From: Streptomyces sp. PR69
Lineage (GTDB): Bacteria; Actinomycetota; Actinomycetes; Streptomycetales; Streptomycetaceae
Assembly: GCF_026420845.1 (NCBI RefSeq)
Contig: NZ_JAOWCB010000009.1
Coordinates: forward strand, 180,060-244,059
Direction: 5' to 3'
Length of the DNA: 64,000 nt
Shown: positions 8,090 through 15,478 of the stretch, in pieces
Layout: every line of letters starts with the position of its first letter
Position numbering within the stretch: position 1 is the first letter of the stretch
Translations under genes and position numbers: made by a program
The notes under the pieces: generated by a model
Seen by the model: the letters and a program-made list of their open reading frames with translations, nothing else
The model's database searches: none
Told to the model about the DNA's origin: nothing

Positions 8090-8703
8090 CCCGTTCCGCC
8101 GCCTTGGCCGCCTCCGTCGGCCCGCCCGTCATGGGAGACCACCCGTGTGGGCTCGTGCCCCTCGTGCCCCTCGGGCCCTGGAGCCTCGGGGCCGGGGTGA
8201 TCCGGCCCCGCTGCGGCGGCCGGCGGCTCGGAGGCGGCGAAGGCGGTGAGGGACGCGCCGTCGCCGTAGACCCAGCGCTCATGCTCGGCGTCGTACAGCC
8301 AGACCGACTCGCCGTCCACGACCACCCCCACCCGCAGCCCCCGTGTACGGTCCCGGAACCCTTCCCCGTCCGTGCGCCCCTCCGCCAGGTCCTGCACCGC
8401 GCCGCGGTACTGCCGCAGCGTCTCGTCGACCCGTGCCAGCAGGGGCCGCGGATCCGCCGTGCGGGCGAGCGGCCCGCCGGGGGGCGGCGGGTCCCGCGGC
8501 ACCGAAACCAGCAGCCTGCCGTCGACCCAGGTCGACCAGCCGTTGGCGCAGAGCACCTGCCCCCAGTCGCCGCGCCGGCCCAGAAGCTGCACCGGCAGGA
8601 GCGGGTCGAGCGGGGCGGACGGGCGGGAGACGTCCGGCAATTCGAAAGAAGGCAGCCCGCCCTGCGGGATCACATGCGTCGGGCGGAAGTCCTGCACCGT
8701 CAT
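8086..8703 (-). CDS. Conserved hypothetical protein in the FHA-ABC/kinase operon
   Basis: A 205-residue protein of unknown function. The ATG at 8703 is chosen because GGGAG lies 7 nt upstream; a longer in-frame start at 8742 lacks this. The N-terminal 150 residues look folded (VLCANGWSTWVDGRLLVSVP and GVVVDGESVWLYDAEHERW), with several conserved-looking Trp residues. The last 45 residues are Pro/Gly/Glu-rich and disordered. It has no signal peptide or membrane span. It lies between the FHA-ABC exporter and the kinase in one operon, so it may be an adaptor or regulator of that module; this is inferred only from position. Confidence 0.75.
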   Translation of the reverse strand: MTVQDFRPTHVIPQGGLPSFELPDVSRPSAPLDPLLPVQLLGRRGDWGQVLCANGWSTWVDGRLLVSVPRDPPPPGGPLARTADPRPLLARVDETLRQYRGAVQDLAEGRTDGEGFRDRTRGLRVGVVVDGESVWLYDAEHERWVYGDGASLTAFAASEPPAAAAGPDHPGPEAPGPEGHEGHEPTRVVSHDGRADGGGQGGGTG

Positions 8704-8773
8704 CGCCACGCTCCCTCCGTCCGCCGCACGCCCGCGCTCCATCCCGCACGCCCGCGCGTCCGCCGTGCTTCCG

Positions 8774-11128
8774 CTACTTGCGCATGATCGCCGGTTCCTG
8801 CCGCCGCAGCAGCCTCGACACGGCGAAGCAGAACACGACGGCGAGTCCCGCCAGCGCCCCCATGTCGAGCAGCCAGGCGCCCGCCGAGTGCTCGAACAGC
8901 GGATCCGCGGTCCGCTCGCCGGGGACGATGCGCGCCAGGTCGACGGTGCCGGCCATCGCCGCCAGCGCCCACCGCGCCGGAACCAGCCAGGACAGCTGCT
9001 GCAGCACCGGCACCCCGTCCACGCTCAGCAGCGCCCCGCAGAACACCACCTGCACGATCGCGAGGAGCACCAGCAGCGGCATGGTGACCTCCTCCTTGCG
9101 CACCAGCGCGGAGATCAGCAGCCCGAGCGTCATCGCGGTGAACGACAGCAGCGCCACCGCCAGTGTGATCTCCAGCAGCGGCGGCATCAGCACGCCCTCG
9201 CCGCCCGGCGCGTTCAGATCCACCCCGGCCAGCGCCACCAGCGTCAGCACGACCGCCTGCAGCACGGTCACCGTGCCGAGCACCACGACCTTCGACAGCA
9301 GATACGCGGCTCTGGACAGCCCGACGGCCCGCTCCCGCCGGTAGATCGCCCGCTCCTTGACCAGTTCCCGCACGGCGTTGGCCGCGCCCGTCAGCACCCC
9401 GCCCACACACAGGATGAGCAGGGCGTTCATCGCGGTCTCCTGGGTCAGCTCGCTGCCGGCCAGCGCCCGCGCCATCGCGCCCATCACAAACGGCAGCGCG
9501 ATCATGATGGCCAGGAAGGTGCGGTCGGCGCTCAGGGCGGCCGCGTACCGGCGTACCAGCGTGCCGAGCTGTGCGCGCCTGCTGCGGGGCCGGGGCGGCG
9601 GCGCGGGGGCCGTGGGCGGGGCCGCCGCCCCAAACGGCCTCGGCTGGGCCGTGGAGCTGGCCACGTACCGCAGATGGTGCGGGGAGGTCCGGTACTCGCC
9701 CGCCCAGTCGCGCGCCTGGTCGGTCTCGAACGCCTCGAACGCCTCGGGCCACTGCCCGAACCCGAAGAACGGCAGGGTGTCGTCCGGCGGGCCGTAATAG
9801 GCGATGCGGCCCCCGGGGGCGAGGACCAGCAGCCGGTCGCACACATCGAGGCTCAGCACGCTGTGGGTGACGACGATGACGGTGCGCCCGTCGTCGGCCA
9901 GGGTGCGGAGCGTATGCATCACGGACCGGTCCATGCCGGGGTCGAGCCCGGACGTGGGCTCGTCGAGGAAGAGCAGCGACGGCTTGGTCAGCAGTTCGAG
10001 CGCCACGCTCACGCGCTTGCGCTGTCCGCCGGACAGCCGGTGGATCGGCAGGTCCGCGCGCTGCTCTAGTCCCAGCTCCCGCATCACCTCGGCAACCCGG
10101 TCGCGGCGCTCGGCGCGCGCCGTGTCCTGGGGGAAGCGCAGCTCGGCCGCGTACTCCAGGGCGCGGCGCACGGTCAGCTGTGCGTGCAGGATGTCGTCCT
10201 GCGGCACCAGCCCGATGCGCTGGCGCAGCTCAGCGTAGTCGCGGTAGAGGTCGCGGCCGTCGTACAGGACGGTGCCGTGGTCCGCGGGCCGCTGCCCGGT
10301 CAGCGCGTTGAGCAGCGTGGACTTGCCCGAGCCGCTCGGGCCGACCACGGCGAGCAGACACCGCTCGGCCACCGGGAAGGACACATGGTCGAGGAGCACC
10401 TTGCGGCCGTGGTCGACGGCGACCGCGAGCTCCTGGACCTCCAGGGAGATCTCGCCGGTGTCCACGTACTCCTGGAGCTGGTCGCCGACGAGGCTGAACG
10501 CGCTGTGGCCGATGCCGACGATGTCGCCGGGGGAGACCTGGGCGCGCTCAACGGGCTGCCCGTTGAGATAGGTGCCGTTGTGGCTGCCGAGGTCGACGAT
10601 CTCGTAGCTGCCGTCCGGGTGGGCCCGCAGCTCGGCATGGCGGCGGGAGACGACGAGATCGTCGATGACGAGGTCGTTGTCCGCTGAGCGGCCGATGCGC
10701 ACGGTGCGCACGGGCAGCGGCCGCACCGTCGTGGGCTGCCGGAAGGTGCCGGTAGCGGAGGGCGTCGACACGGCGGAGGGCCGCTCGGGCGCTGCCGGCG
10801 GGGGCGGTTCGCGGGCCGTGAGCACGGCCCGCGGCCCGTCCAGGGGGTTCCCGAACCGGATGACGCTGCCGGGGCCGACGCCCCATTCGTGGATGCGCCG
10901 GCCCTCGGCGTATGTGCCGTTGGTGCTGTTCTCGTCCTGGAGGGTCCAGTGGTCGGCCTCGGGCCGGAGCACCGCGTGGTGCCATGAGACCCGGGCATCG
11001 TCGAGGACGATGTCGCTCAGTGGGTCGCGCCCGACGTGGTAGTCCCGGTCGGGGCTGATGACCGTGACTCCGGTGTCCGTTTCGAGCATCAGCTCGGGCG
11101 CGCTGGGCGCGACAGACCGCTCTCCCAT
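8774..11128 (-). CDS. ABCG-type exporter with two N-terminal FHA domains
   Basis: A 784-residue fusion. FHA1 (about 20-95) has HVGRDPLSDIVLDD and ENSTNGTY; FHA2 (about 140-210) has RIGRSADNDLVIDD, SRRHAEL and LGSHNGTYLNG, so both phosphothreonine-binding sites look intact. The ATPase follows with Walker A GPSGSGKST (263-271), signature LSGGQRKR (365-372) and Walker B LLFLDEPTSGLD (385-396). An ABC-2 type membrane domain of about six helices fills 545-775. The order matches Rv1747 of M. tuberculosis, a lipid or cell-wall exporter controlled by PknF phosphorylation. Here too a Ser/Thr kinase lies in the same operon. As a half-transporter it should act as a dimer; the substrate is unknown. Confidence 0.93.
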   Translation of the reverse strand: MGERSVAPSAPELMLETDTGVTVISPDRDYHVGRDPLSDIVLDDARVSWHHAVLRPEADHWTLQDENSTNGTYAEGRRIHEWGVGPGSVIRFGNPLDGPRAVLTAREPPPPAAPERPSAVSTPSATGTFRQPTTVRPLPVRTVRIGRSADNDLVIDDLVVSRRHAELRAHPDGSYEIVDLGSHNGTYLNGQPVERAQVSPGDIVGIGHSAFSLVGDQLQEYVDTGEISLEVQELAVAVDHGRKVLLDHVSFPVAERCLLAVVGPSGSGKSTLLNALTGQRPADHGTVLYDGRDLYRDYAELRQRIGLVPQDDILHAQLTVRRALEYAAELRFPQDTARAERRDRVAEVMRELGLEQRADLPIHRLSGGQRKRVSVALELLTKPSLLFLDEPTSGLDPGMDRSVMHTLRTLADDGRTVIVVTHSVLSLDVCDRLLVLAPGGRIAYYGPPDDTLPFFGFGQWPEAFEAFETDQARDWAGEYRTSPHHLRYVASSTAQPRPFGAAAPPTAPAPPPRPRSRRAQLGTLVRRYAAALSADRTFLAIMIALPFVMGAMARALAGSELTQETAMNALLILCVGGVLTGAANAVRELVKERAIYRRERAVGLSRAAYLLSKVVVLGTVTVLQAVVLTLVALAGVDLNAPGGEGVLMPPLLEITLAVALLSFTAMTLGLLISALVRKEEVTMPLLVLLAIVQVVFCGALLSVDGVPVLQQLSWLVPARWALAAMAGTVDLARIVPGERTADPLFEHSAGAWLLDMGALAGLAVVFCFAVSRLLRRQEPAIMRK

Positions 11129-11215
11129 GTCCGAATTCTAGCTATTGATCCACACTGATGCCTGATTGCTCCGCCTGGCGGGGCGGGGGATCGGGGCTGT
11201 CGCGCCCGGGGGCCG

Positions 11216-12277
11216 CTACTCGGGACGGGCCTCGATCAGCGAGAAGCGACTGGGCGCCGGCAGCGGCGTCACCGAGGTGACCGTCAGCCCGGCGCGCCCG
11301 CACAGCTCCTCGAAGTCCCGGCGGGTGCGCTCCCGTCCTCCCACGTTCACCAGCATGTTGAGATCGCTGAGGTAGGTCAGCCCCGCGGCCTGCGGATCGA
11401 CGGCCTCCGGCATGACGGGCTCGATGATGAGCACCCGGCCGCCGGGGGCCAGGGCGGCGCGGCAGTGGCCGAGGATCGACTCGCACTGTGCGTCGGTCCA
11501 GTCGTGCAGCACGCTCTTGAGCAGCTGCAGGTCCGCTCCCGGGGGAACGGAGCGGAAGAAGTCCCCGACGGCCGCCGTACAGCGGTCGGCCACCCCCGCG
11601 CGCTCCAGCGTCGCGGGGGACTGCGCCAGCCCCTCCTTGGTGTCGTACAGGATTCCCTTGAGGTCCGGGTGAGCTGCCAGGACGGCCGCGAGCAGCGTGC
11701 CGTCGCCGCCGCCGATGTCCATCACCGTGCCGCGGCCGCCGAAGCCGTACGCGTGCGGGAGCAGCGCGGCCGTCTCGGATGTGCCCTGGCTCATGGCCGC
11801 GTTGAACTGGGCGGACAGCTCGGGACGGTCCTTGAGGAAGCCGAAGAAGTCCGTGCCGAAGACGGTGTCGAAGGAGGGCCTGCCGCTGCGGACGCTGTCG
11901 TCCAGCAGCTCCCAGCCGCGCAGCAGCACCGGATCGGTGAAGATCTGCGCCAGCGCGGCCATTGAGCCGTCCCGCCCCGGATGCAGCAGCGCCCCCGTCG
12001 GGGTGACGGAGAAGACGTCCCGCTCGGCCGGCGACTCCTTGAGCAGTCCCAGTGCGGTCAGCGCCCGCAGCAGCCGGGCCATGGCCTGCGGCTGTGCTCC
12101 GCACGCGTCCGCGACCTCGGCCGCGGGCAGCTCCGCGTCCCCGATCGCCTCGACGACCCCGAGCCGGACCGCGGCACGCACGGTGTAGCCCGCCAGCCCC
12201 CCGAACAGCAGCCGCATCAGCCCGGCCTGGTCGCTCTCTCCCGCCGTCTGTGCCGCCGCTTCCTGATTGTCCGTCAA
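11216..12277 (-). CDS. SAM-dependent O-methyltransferase (DnrK/TcmN type)
   Basis: A 353-residue methyltransferase with an N-terminal winged-helix dimerisation domain (about 15-105) and a C-terminal Rossmann domain. The SAM loop VMDIGGGDG is at 185-193, and the catalytic-base motif LHDWTD is at 257-262. The family methylates hydroxyl groups of polyketides, phenazines or other aromatics. No biosynthetic cluster is adjacent, so the substrate is unknown. The likely start is TTG at 12277 with GGAAGGGG upstream; an internal ATG (residue 21) is the alternative. It is transcribed away from the MarR gene, and an iron-box-like sequence lies between them. Confidence 0.88.
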   Translation of the reverse strand: MTDNQEAAAQTAGESDQAGLMRLLFGGLAGYTVRAAVRLGVVEAIGDAELPAAEVADACGAQPQAMARLLRALTALGLLKESPAERDVFSVTPTGALLHPGRDGSMAALAQIFTDPVLLRGWELLDDSVRSGRPSFDTVFGTDFFGFLKDRPELSAQFNAAMSQGTSETAALLPHAYGFGGRGTVMDIGGGDGTLLAAVLAAHPDLKGILYDTKEGLAQSPATLERAGVADRCTAAVGDFFRSVPPGADLQLLKSVLHDWTDAQCESILGHCRAALAPGGRVLIIEPVMPEAVDPQAAGLTYLSDLNMLVNVGGRERTRRDFEELCGRAGLTVTSVTPLPAPSRFSLIEARPE

Positions 12278-12316
12278 AGCCCTGCCCCTTCCGCGTGTTG
12301 TCGATGAGAGACGTAC

Positions 12317-12335
12317 TTAGGCAAGCCTAACCGCC
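12317..12335. promoter_or_regulatory. Candidate iron box (DmdR/IdeR-type operator)
   Basis: TTAGGCAAGCCTAACCGCC matches the DtxR/IdeR/DmdR consensus TWAGGTWAGSCTWACCTWA at 15 of 19 positions, including the inner palindrome TTAGGC-AA-GCCTAA. It lies 40 bases upstream of the methyltransferase start and 80 bases upstream of the MarR-type gene, where it could repress either. Whether it is bound is inference. Confidence 0.6.
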
Positions 12336-12414
12336 TCGGGTGTGCCATGGCCCGGCCGCCCAGCAGATGGACAGGGGTGCGCGCTCTGTCACCTGTGCGC
12401 GGTAGAAAGAGGGA

Positions 12415-12945
12415 ATGACCGAACACGCGCAGGGCGCCGCCGGTGCGGATGACGTGGACGCCGTGACCCGGGCGGTGCTGACCGCCTCCCGGCTGCTGGT
12501 CGCCGTCTCCGCCCGCTCGCTCGCCGCGGTGGAGGACCGGGTGACATTGCCCCAGTTCCGGCTGCTGGTGGTGCTCTCCATCGAGGGTTCCGCCAAACTG
12601 GTGGTGCTCGCCGAGCGGCTCGGCGTCAATCCGTCGACGGCGATGCGGATGATGGACCGGCTGATCGCGGCGGGTCTCGCCGACCGGCAGATCAACCGGG
12701 ACAACCGGCGGGAGACGGTGCTGCGGCTGACGCCCGAGGGGCGGCGCATCGTCGAGGATGTGACCGCGCGCAGGCATGAGGAGATCGCGGCGATCGTGGA
12801 GCGGCTCGCCCCGGAGCAGCGGTCCGCGATGGTCGCCGCGCTGACCGCGTTCACGGAGGCCGGCGGCGAGCCGTCGCCGGCTGACCAGGCCGCCGCGCTG
12901 TGCCCCCTCGGCTGGGCGGAAACGCCGCTGCGGCACTCGCCCTGA
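12415..12945 (+). CDS. MarR family transcriptional regulator
   Basis: A 176-residue winged-helix protein. Residues about 40-75 (LPQFRLLVVLSIEG, VVLAERLGVNPSTAMRMMDRL) form the DNA-binding helices, and the wing is at DRQINRDNRRETVLRLTPEG (about 90-110), with the conserved Asp-Arg pair of the family. It diverges from the O-methyltransferase across 137 bases, the classic layout for a local repressor of the neighbour. MarR proteins respond to phenolic ligands or oxidation. I see no cysteine in the DNA-binding domain that would suggest a redox switch. The start ATG follows AGAAAGAGGGA. Confidence 0.9.
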   Translation: MTEHAQGAAGADDVDAVTRAVLTASRLLVAVSARSLAAVEDRVTLPQFRLLVVLSIEGSAKLVVLAERLGVNPSTAMRMMDRLIAAGLADRQINRDNRRETVLRLTPEGRRIVEDVTARRHEEIAAIVERLAPEQRSAMVAALTAFTEAGGEPSPADQAAALCPLGWAETPLRHSP

Positions 12946-13122
12946 GCCCCGGCAGGACGCGGCGGAGGGCCCGGACGGGCGCCGGGCCCCCGCTGCTGAG
13001 CTGCGTCACCGTGCCAGTGCCGCTCCCGGGCAGGGGCCGGCGCTCCTGCCGGGCCTTCCGCCGAACGCATCATTGCACAGTGCAAAGGCGAGCTGAAGGC
13101 ATACGGCGGAGCCGCCCGCCGG

Positions 13123-13839
13123 TCACTTGGGCTTGACCGCCGCTTCGACTTCCTCAAAGGTGGCCTGCTCGACCAGACCCGTGTCCTCAAGCACCTCAAG
13201 GTGGTCCAGGACCGTCTGGTTGGCCTGCCGAGCGTGCCGGCGGATCAGATCGTTCTGCGTGGCGCCCCGCACCTCGCCGATCGTGGCGAAGATCTTGCCG
13301 TGCGAGGCGCGCAGCAGATTCGCGAACAGCCGGTCGAACTCCGCGCCGCGGGCGTTCTCCATCTGCTTCACCCAGCCCTGCTGCTCGGGCGTCGCCTCAT
13401 TGGGGATCTCGACGCCGAGGATCTTCGCGTCCTCACGGACCAGCTGGTCGAGCTTGCTGTGCCCGTCGATCAGATGGAGCCCGGCGCGCTTGACGGCCTC
13501 GCTCTGGGCATGGGTCTGGGCCAGCCGCCCGGCCGGAATCTCCCACAGACCGGCCTGACGCACCGCTACCAGGAAGGTTCGGTCCACATCGGTGACGATC
13601 TGCGGGCCCGCCCCGGTCTTCCCCGAGGACCCCGCGGGCCCGGCGGCGGCCCCCTCCAGGGAGTGGCCCCCGCTGTGCGGGGCCCCGGCCGTGTCGGCGG
13701 ACGCCGAGCCCGCGGTCGCCTCGCCACTGCTGCTCTGGATGGCGACCAGGACCACGGCGATCGCCGCGACCGCGGCGGAGATCATCGCAATCAGCTTTCT
13801 GGAGATGCCGTTTCGTACGGAACGTCGGTTTGCATGCAT
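13123..13839 (-). CDS. DUF4142 protein, membrane-anchored or secreted
   Basis: A 238-residue protein. The ATG at 13839 is preferred over an in-frame start 33 bases upstream because GGGAGG lies directly before it. The N-terminus is basic (MHANRRSVRNGISRK) followed by a hydrophobic segment (LIAMISAAVAAIAVVLVAI), a signal or anchor. A Gly/Ala/Ser linker leads to a helical DUF4142 domain (about 95-235) with the typical DRTFLVAVRQAG start, AKRAGLHLIDGHSKL-like repeats and a C-terminal helix. DUF4142 resembles a ferritin-like four-helix bundle and is usually exported; its role is unknown. It converges on the MarR gene. Confidence 0.85.
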   Translation of the reverse strand: MHANRRSVRNGISRKLIAMISAAVAAIAVVLVAIQSSSGEATAGSASADTAGAPHSGGHSLEGAAAGPAGSSGKTGAGPQIVTDVDRTFLVAVRQAGLWEIPAGRLAQTHAQSEAVKRAGLHLIDGHSKLDQLVREDAKILGVEIPNEATPEQQGWVKQMENARGAEFDRLFANLLRASHGKIFATIGEVRGATQNDLIRRHARQANQTVLDHLEVLEDTGLVEQATFEEVEAAVKPK

Positions 13840-14072
13840 GGTGCCTCCCGGTTCGGCGGTGAGCGGTTCCAACGTGTTGTCGGGAGCTGGTTGTTGTCGC
13901 GGCTGGCACGGCGCGCAGCCTCAGGTACGGATGGGGCGCGCGTGGTGTTCAACGGCCTGCGCCCAGGCCCGGCGGGATGGCCCGGCGGGATGGCCCGGCG
14001 AAGGGCTGGGCAGGTACATCTGTACGGCTCCGAGGGGGGAGCACCCGAACGAGGCAGCGAGGGGCGTGCGAC

Positions 14073-14957
14073 GTGGCGCAGCAGACGGCATGGCAGTTTT
14101 CGGACGACCGGGGGCAGTTGGCGGCGCGTTCCGCCAGGCCCTCCAAGGTGATCGCGTACATCCAGGCCGGTGCGACCCTGTGGGACCACGGCATACACGT
14201 CCACGGCGTGTTCGGCTCATACCACGACGGACCCGCGCCCGACCCGGCGAAGGCGGGTGAACTGCCCCTCGACTCCGTCGAGTACCTGGGCGCGGGCGGC
14301 ACGGCGGACCTGGACGCGCTCCTGGGCTGTGGGCCCGATCTCGTCGTCGCCGTCAGCTATGGCTCCGGCCAGGTCTACGGCCTCGACCCGGAAACCGCCA
14401 AGCACCTGGAAGAGCAGGTGCCGCTGACCGTGCTGGACGTCTCCCGGCCCCATGATCTCGCCGCCCTGCGGGCGCGGTTCGCCGAGCTGGCGCGGTCGCT
14501 GGGCGCACCCGACGACCCGGCAGCCGAGCGCCGGGCGCAGGCGGCCCTCGACCGGCTGCGCACGGCGGCGGACGTCCCCTCGCCGCCCCGTGTGACGGCG
14601 CTGTCGGCCGCCGGGCCAGACAGGGCGCACATCGCCCGTCCGGCCGCCTGGCCCGATCTGCGCGCACTGACCGCGGGCGGCGTGCGGCTGGCCGAGCCGG
14701 CCGGGTCCGCGGGAGCGAACTGGTCCACGGTGACCTGGGCCGAGGCGGCCGAACTGCGGCCCGCGGTCGTCCTCGCCGACGTACGGTGCAATGCCACACC
14801 GCCGGGCGAGCTGGACGCGGCCGCCGCCGACGGCTGGCACAGACTGCGCAGGGACGCCGTCGTGCTGCCCTGGAACCCGGAGGCCCCCGTCAGCGCCCGC
14901 GCCCACGCCCGGTTCCTCACCCGCGTCGCCGACGCCGTCGAAGCCGCGGCCGGCTGA
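14073..14957 (+). CDS. TroA/siderophore-type binding protein lacking a signal peptide
   Basis: A 294-residue protein starting at GTG 14073, with GAGGGG about 8 nt upstream. The fold suggests a periplasmic iron-siderophore binding protein: SKVIAYIQAGATLWDHGIHVHGVFG near the N-terminus, PDLVVAVSYG after a first lobe, a long linking helix, and LRPAVVLADVR with WNPEAPVS at the end. It has no signal peptide, lipobox or nearby permease. Cytosolic homologues of this type occur in Streptomyces, as I remember. It may bind a metal chelate inside the cell. The nearest iron-like operator is 1.7 kb away, so a link is weak. Confidence 0.7.
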   Translation: MAQQTAWQFSDDRGQLAARSARPSKVIAYIQAGATLWDHGIHVHGVFGSYHDGPAPDPAKAGELPLDSVEYLGAGGTADLDALLGCGPDLVVAVSYGSGQVYGLDPETAKHLEEQVPLTVLDVSRPHDLAALRARFAELARSLGAPDDPAAERRAQAALDRLRTAADVPSPPRVTALSAAGPDRAHIARPAAWPDLRALTAGGVRLAEPAGSAGANWSTVTWAEAAELRPAVVLADVRCNATPPGELDAAAADGWHRLRRDAVVLPWNPEAPVSARAHARFLTRVADAVEAAAG

Positions 14958-15010
14958 CCCCGGACCCCGGCGATCTGCCGCCGCCGCGCGCCGGAACCAC
15001 TCCGCCCGGA

Positions 15011-15286
15011 CTACTCCGCCCGGGATGGCCCCGAGCGCGCGGCGACCAGTCTGAGGAACTCCGCCTCATTGCCGGCGAGACCCGCGGCCCGCAGCGCCTC
15101 GTCCGCCTCGGCCATCGGGACGGACAGCAGCGGCACGGCCGACGGCGGCCTTTGGGGGTCCGCCAGAACGGCACGGGCCGTGCGCAGCAGCCGCACATAC
15201 GCCTGCACGGCCGCCAGCTCGGCGTCGGGCACGGGAGGAGGTACGGGCACGGGAGGGGGTACGGGTGCGGGATCGGGGCCGGTCAT
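15011..15286 (-). CDS. Small hypothetical protein
   Basis: A 91-residue protein, ATG at 15286 with GAGGAG 9 nt upstream. The first 20 residues are proline-rich (PAPVPPPVPVPPPVP), and the rest is helical (AELAAVQAYVRLLRTARAV and ALRAAGLAGNEAEFLRLVA). There is no signal peptide or recognisable family. It is divergent from the ATPase gene across a 192-base gap, so it could share regulation with that two-gene unit. Confidence 0.55.
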   Translation of the reverse strand: MTGPDPAPVPPPVPVPPPVPDAELAAVQAYVRLLRTARAVLADPQRPPSAVPLLSVPMAEADEALRAAGLAGNEAEFLRLVAARSGPSRAE

Positions 15287-15478
15287 CTCGCGGTGCTCCT
15301 CGGAACGGTGTCGGACCGTCAAGCATCCCGCCCCCCACTGACAATCCGACCGTCACGGGCGGATCACAGAGTGCCGCAACGGCCGCATCCGTAGCGCTGC
15401 GTCGCGTTACATTCCCTCTGCGCAACGGTAATTGTCATATGAGCCGGGGTTATGGCTCAGGACGTCGGGGGGAGCGCA

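Noticed and set aside
13073..13085. Palindrome TTGCACAGTGCAA
   Set aside because: A perfect 6+6 inverted repeat, but it sits between two converging genes, away from any start. It is more likely a weak terminator stem or chance than an operator.
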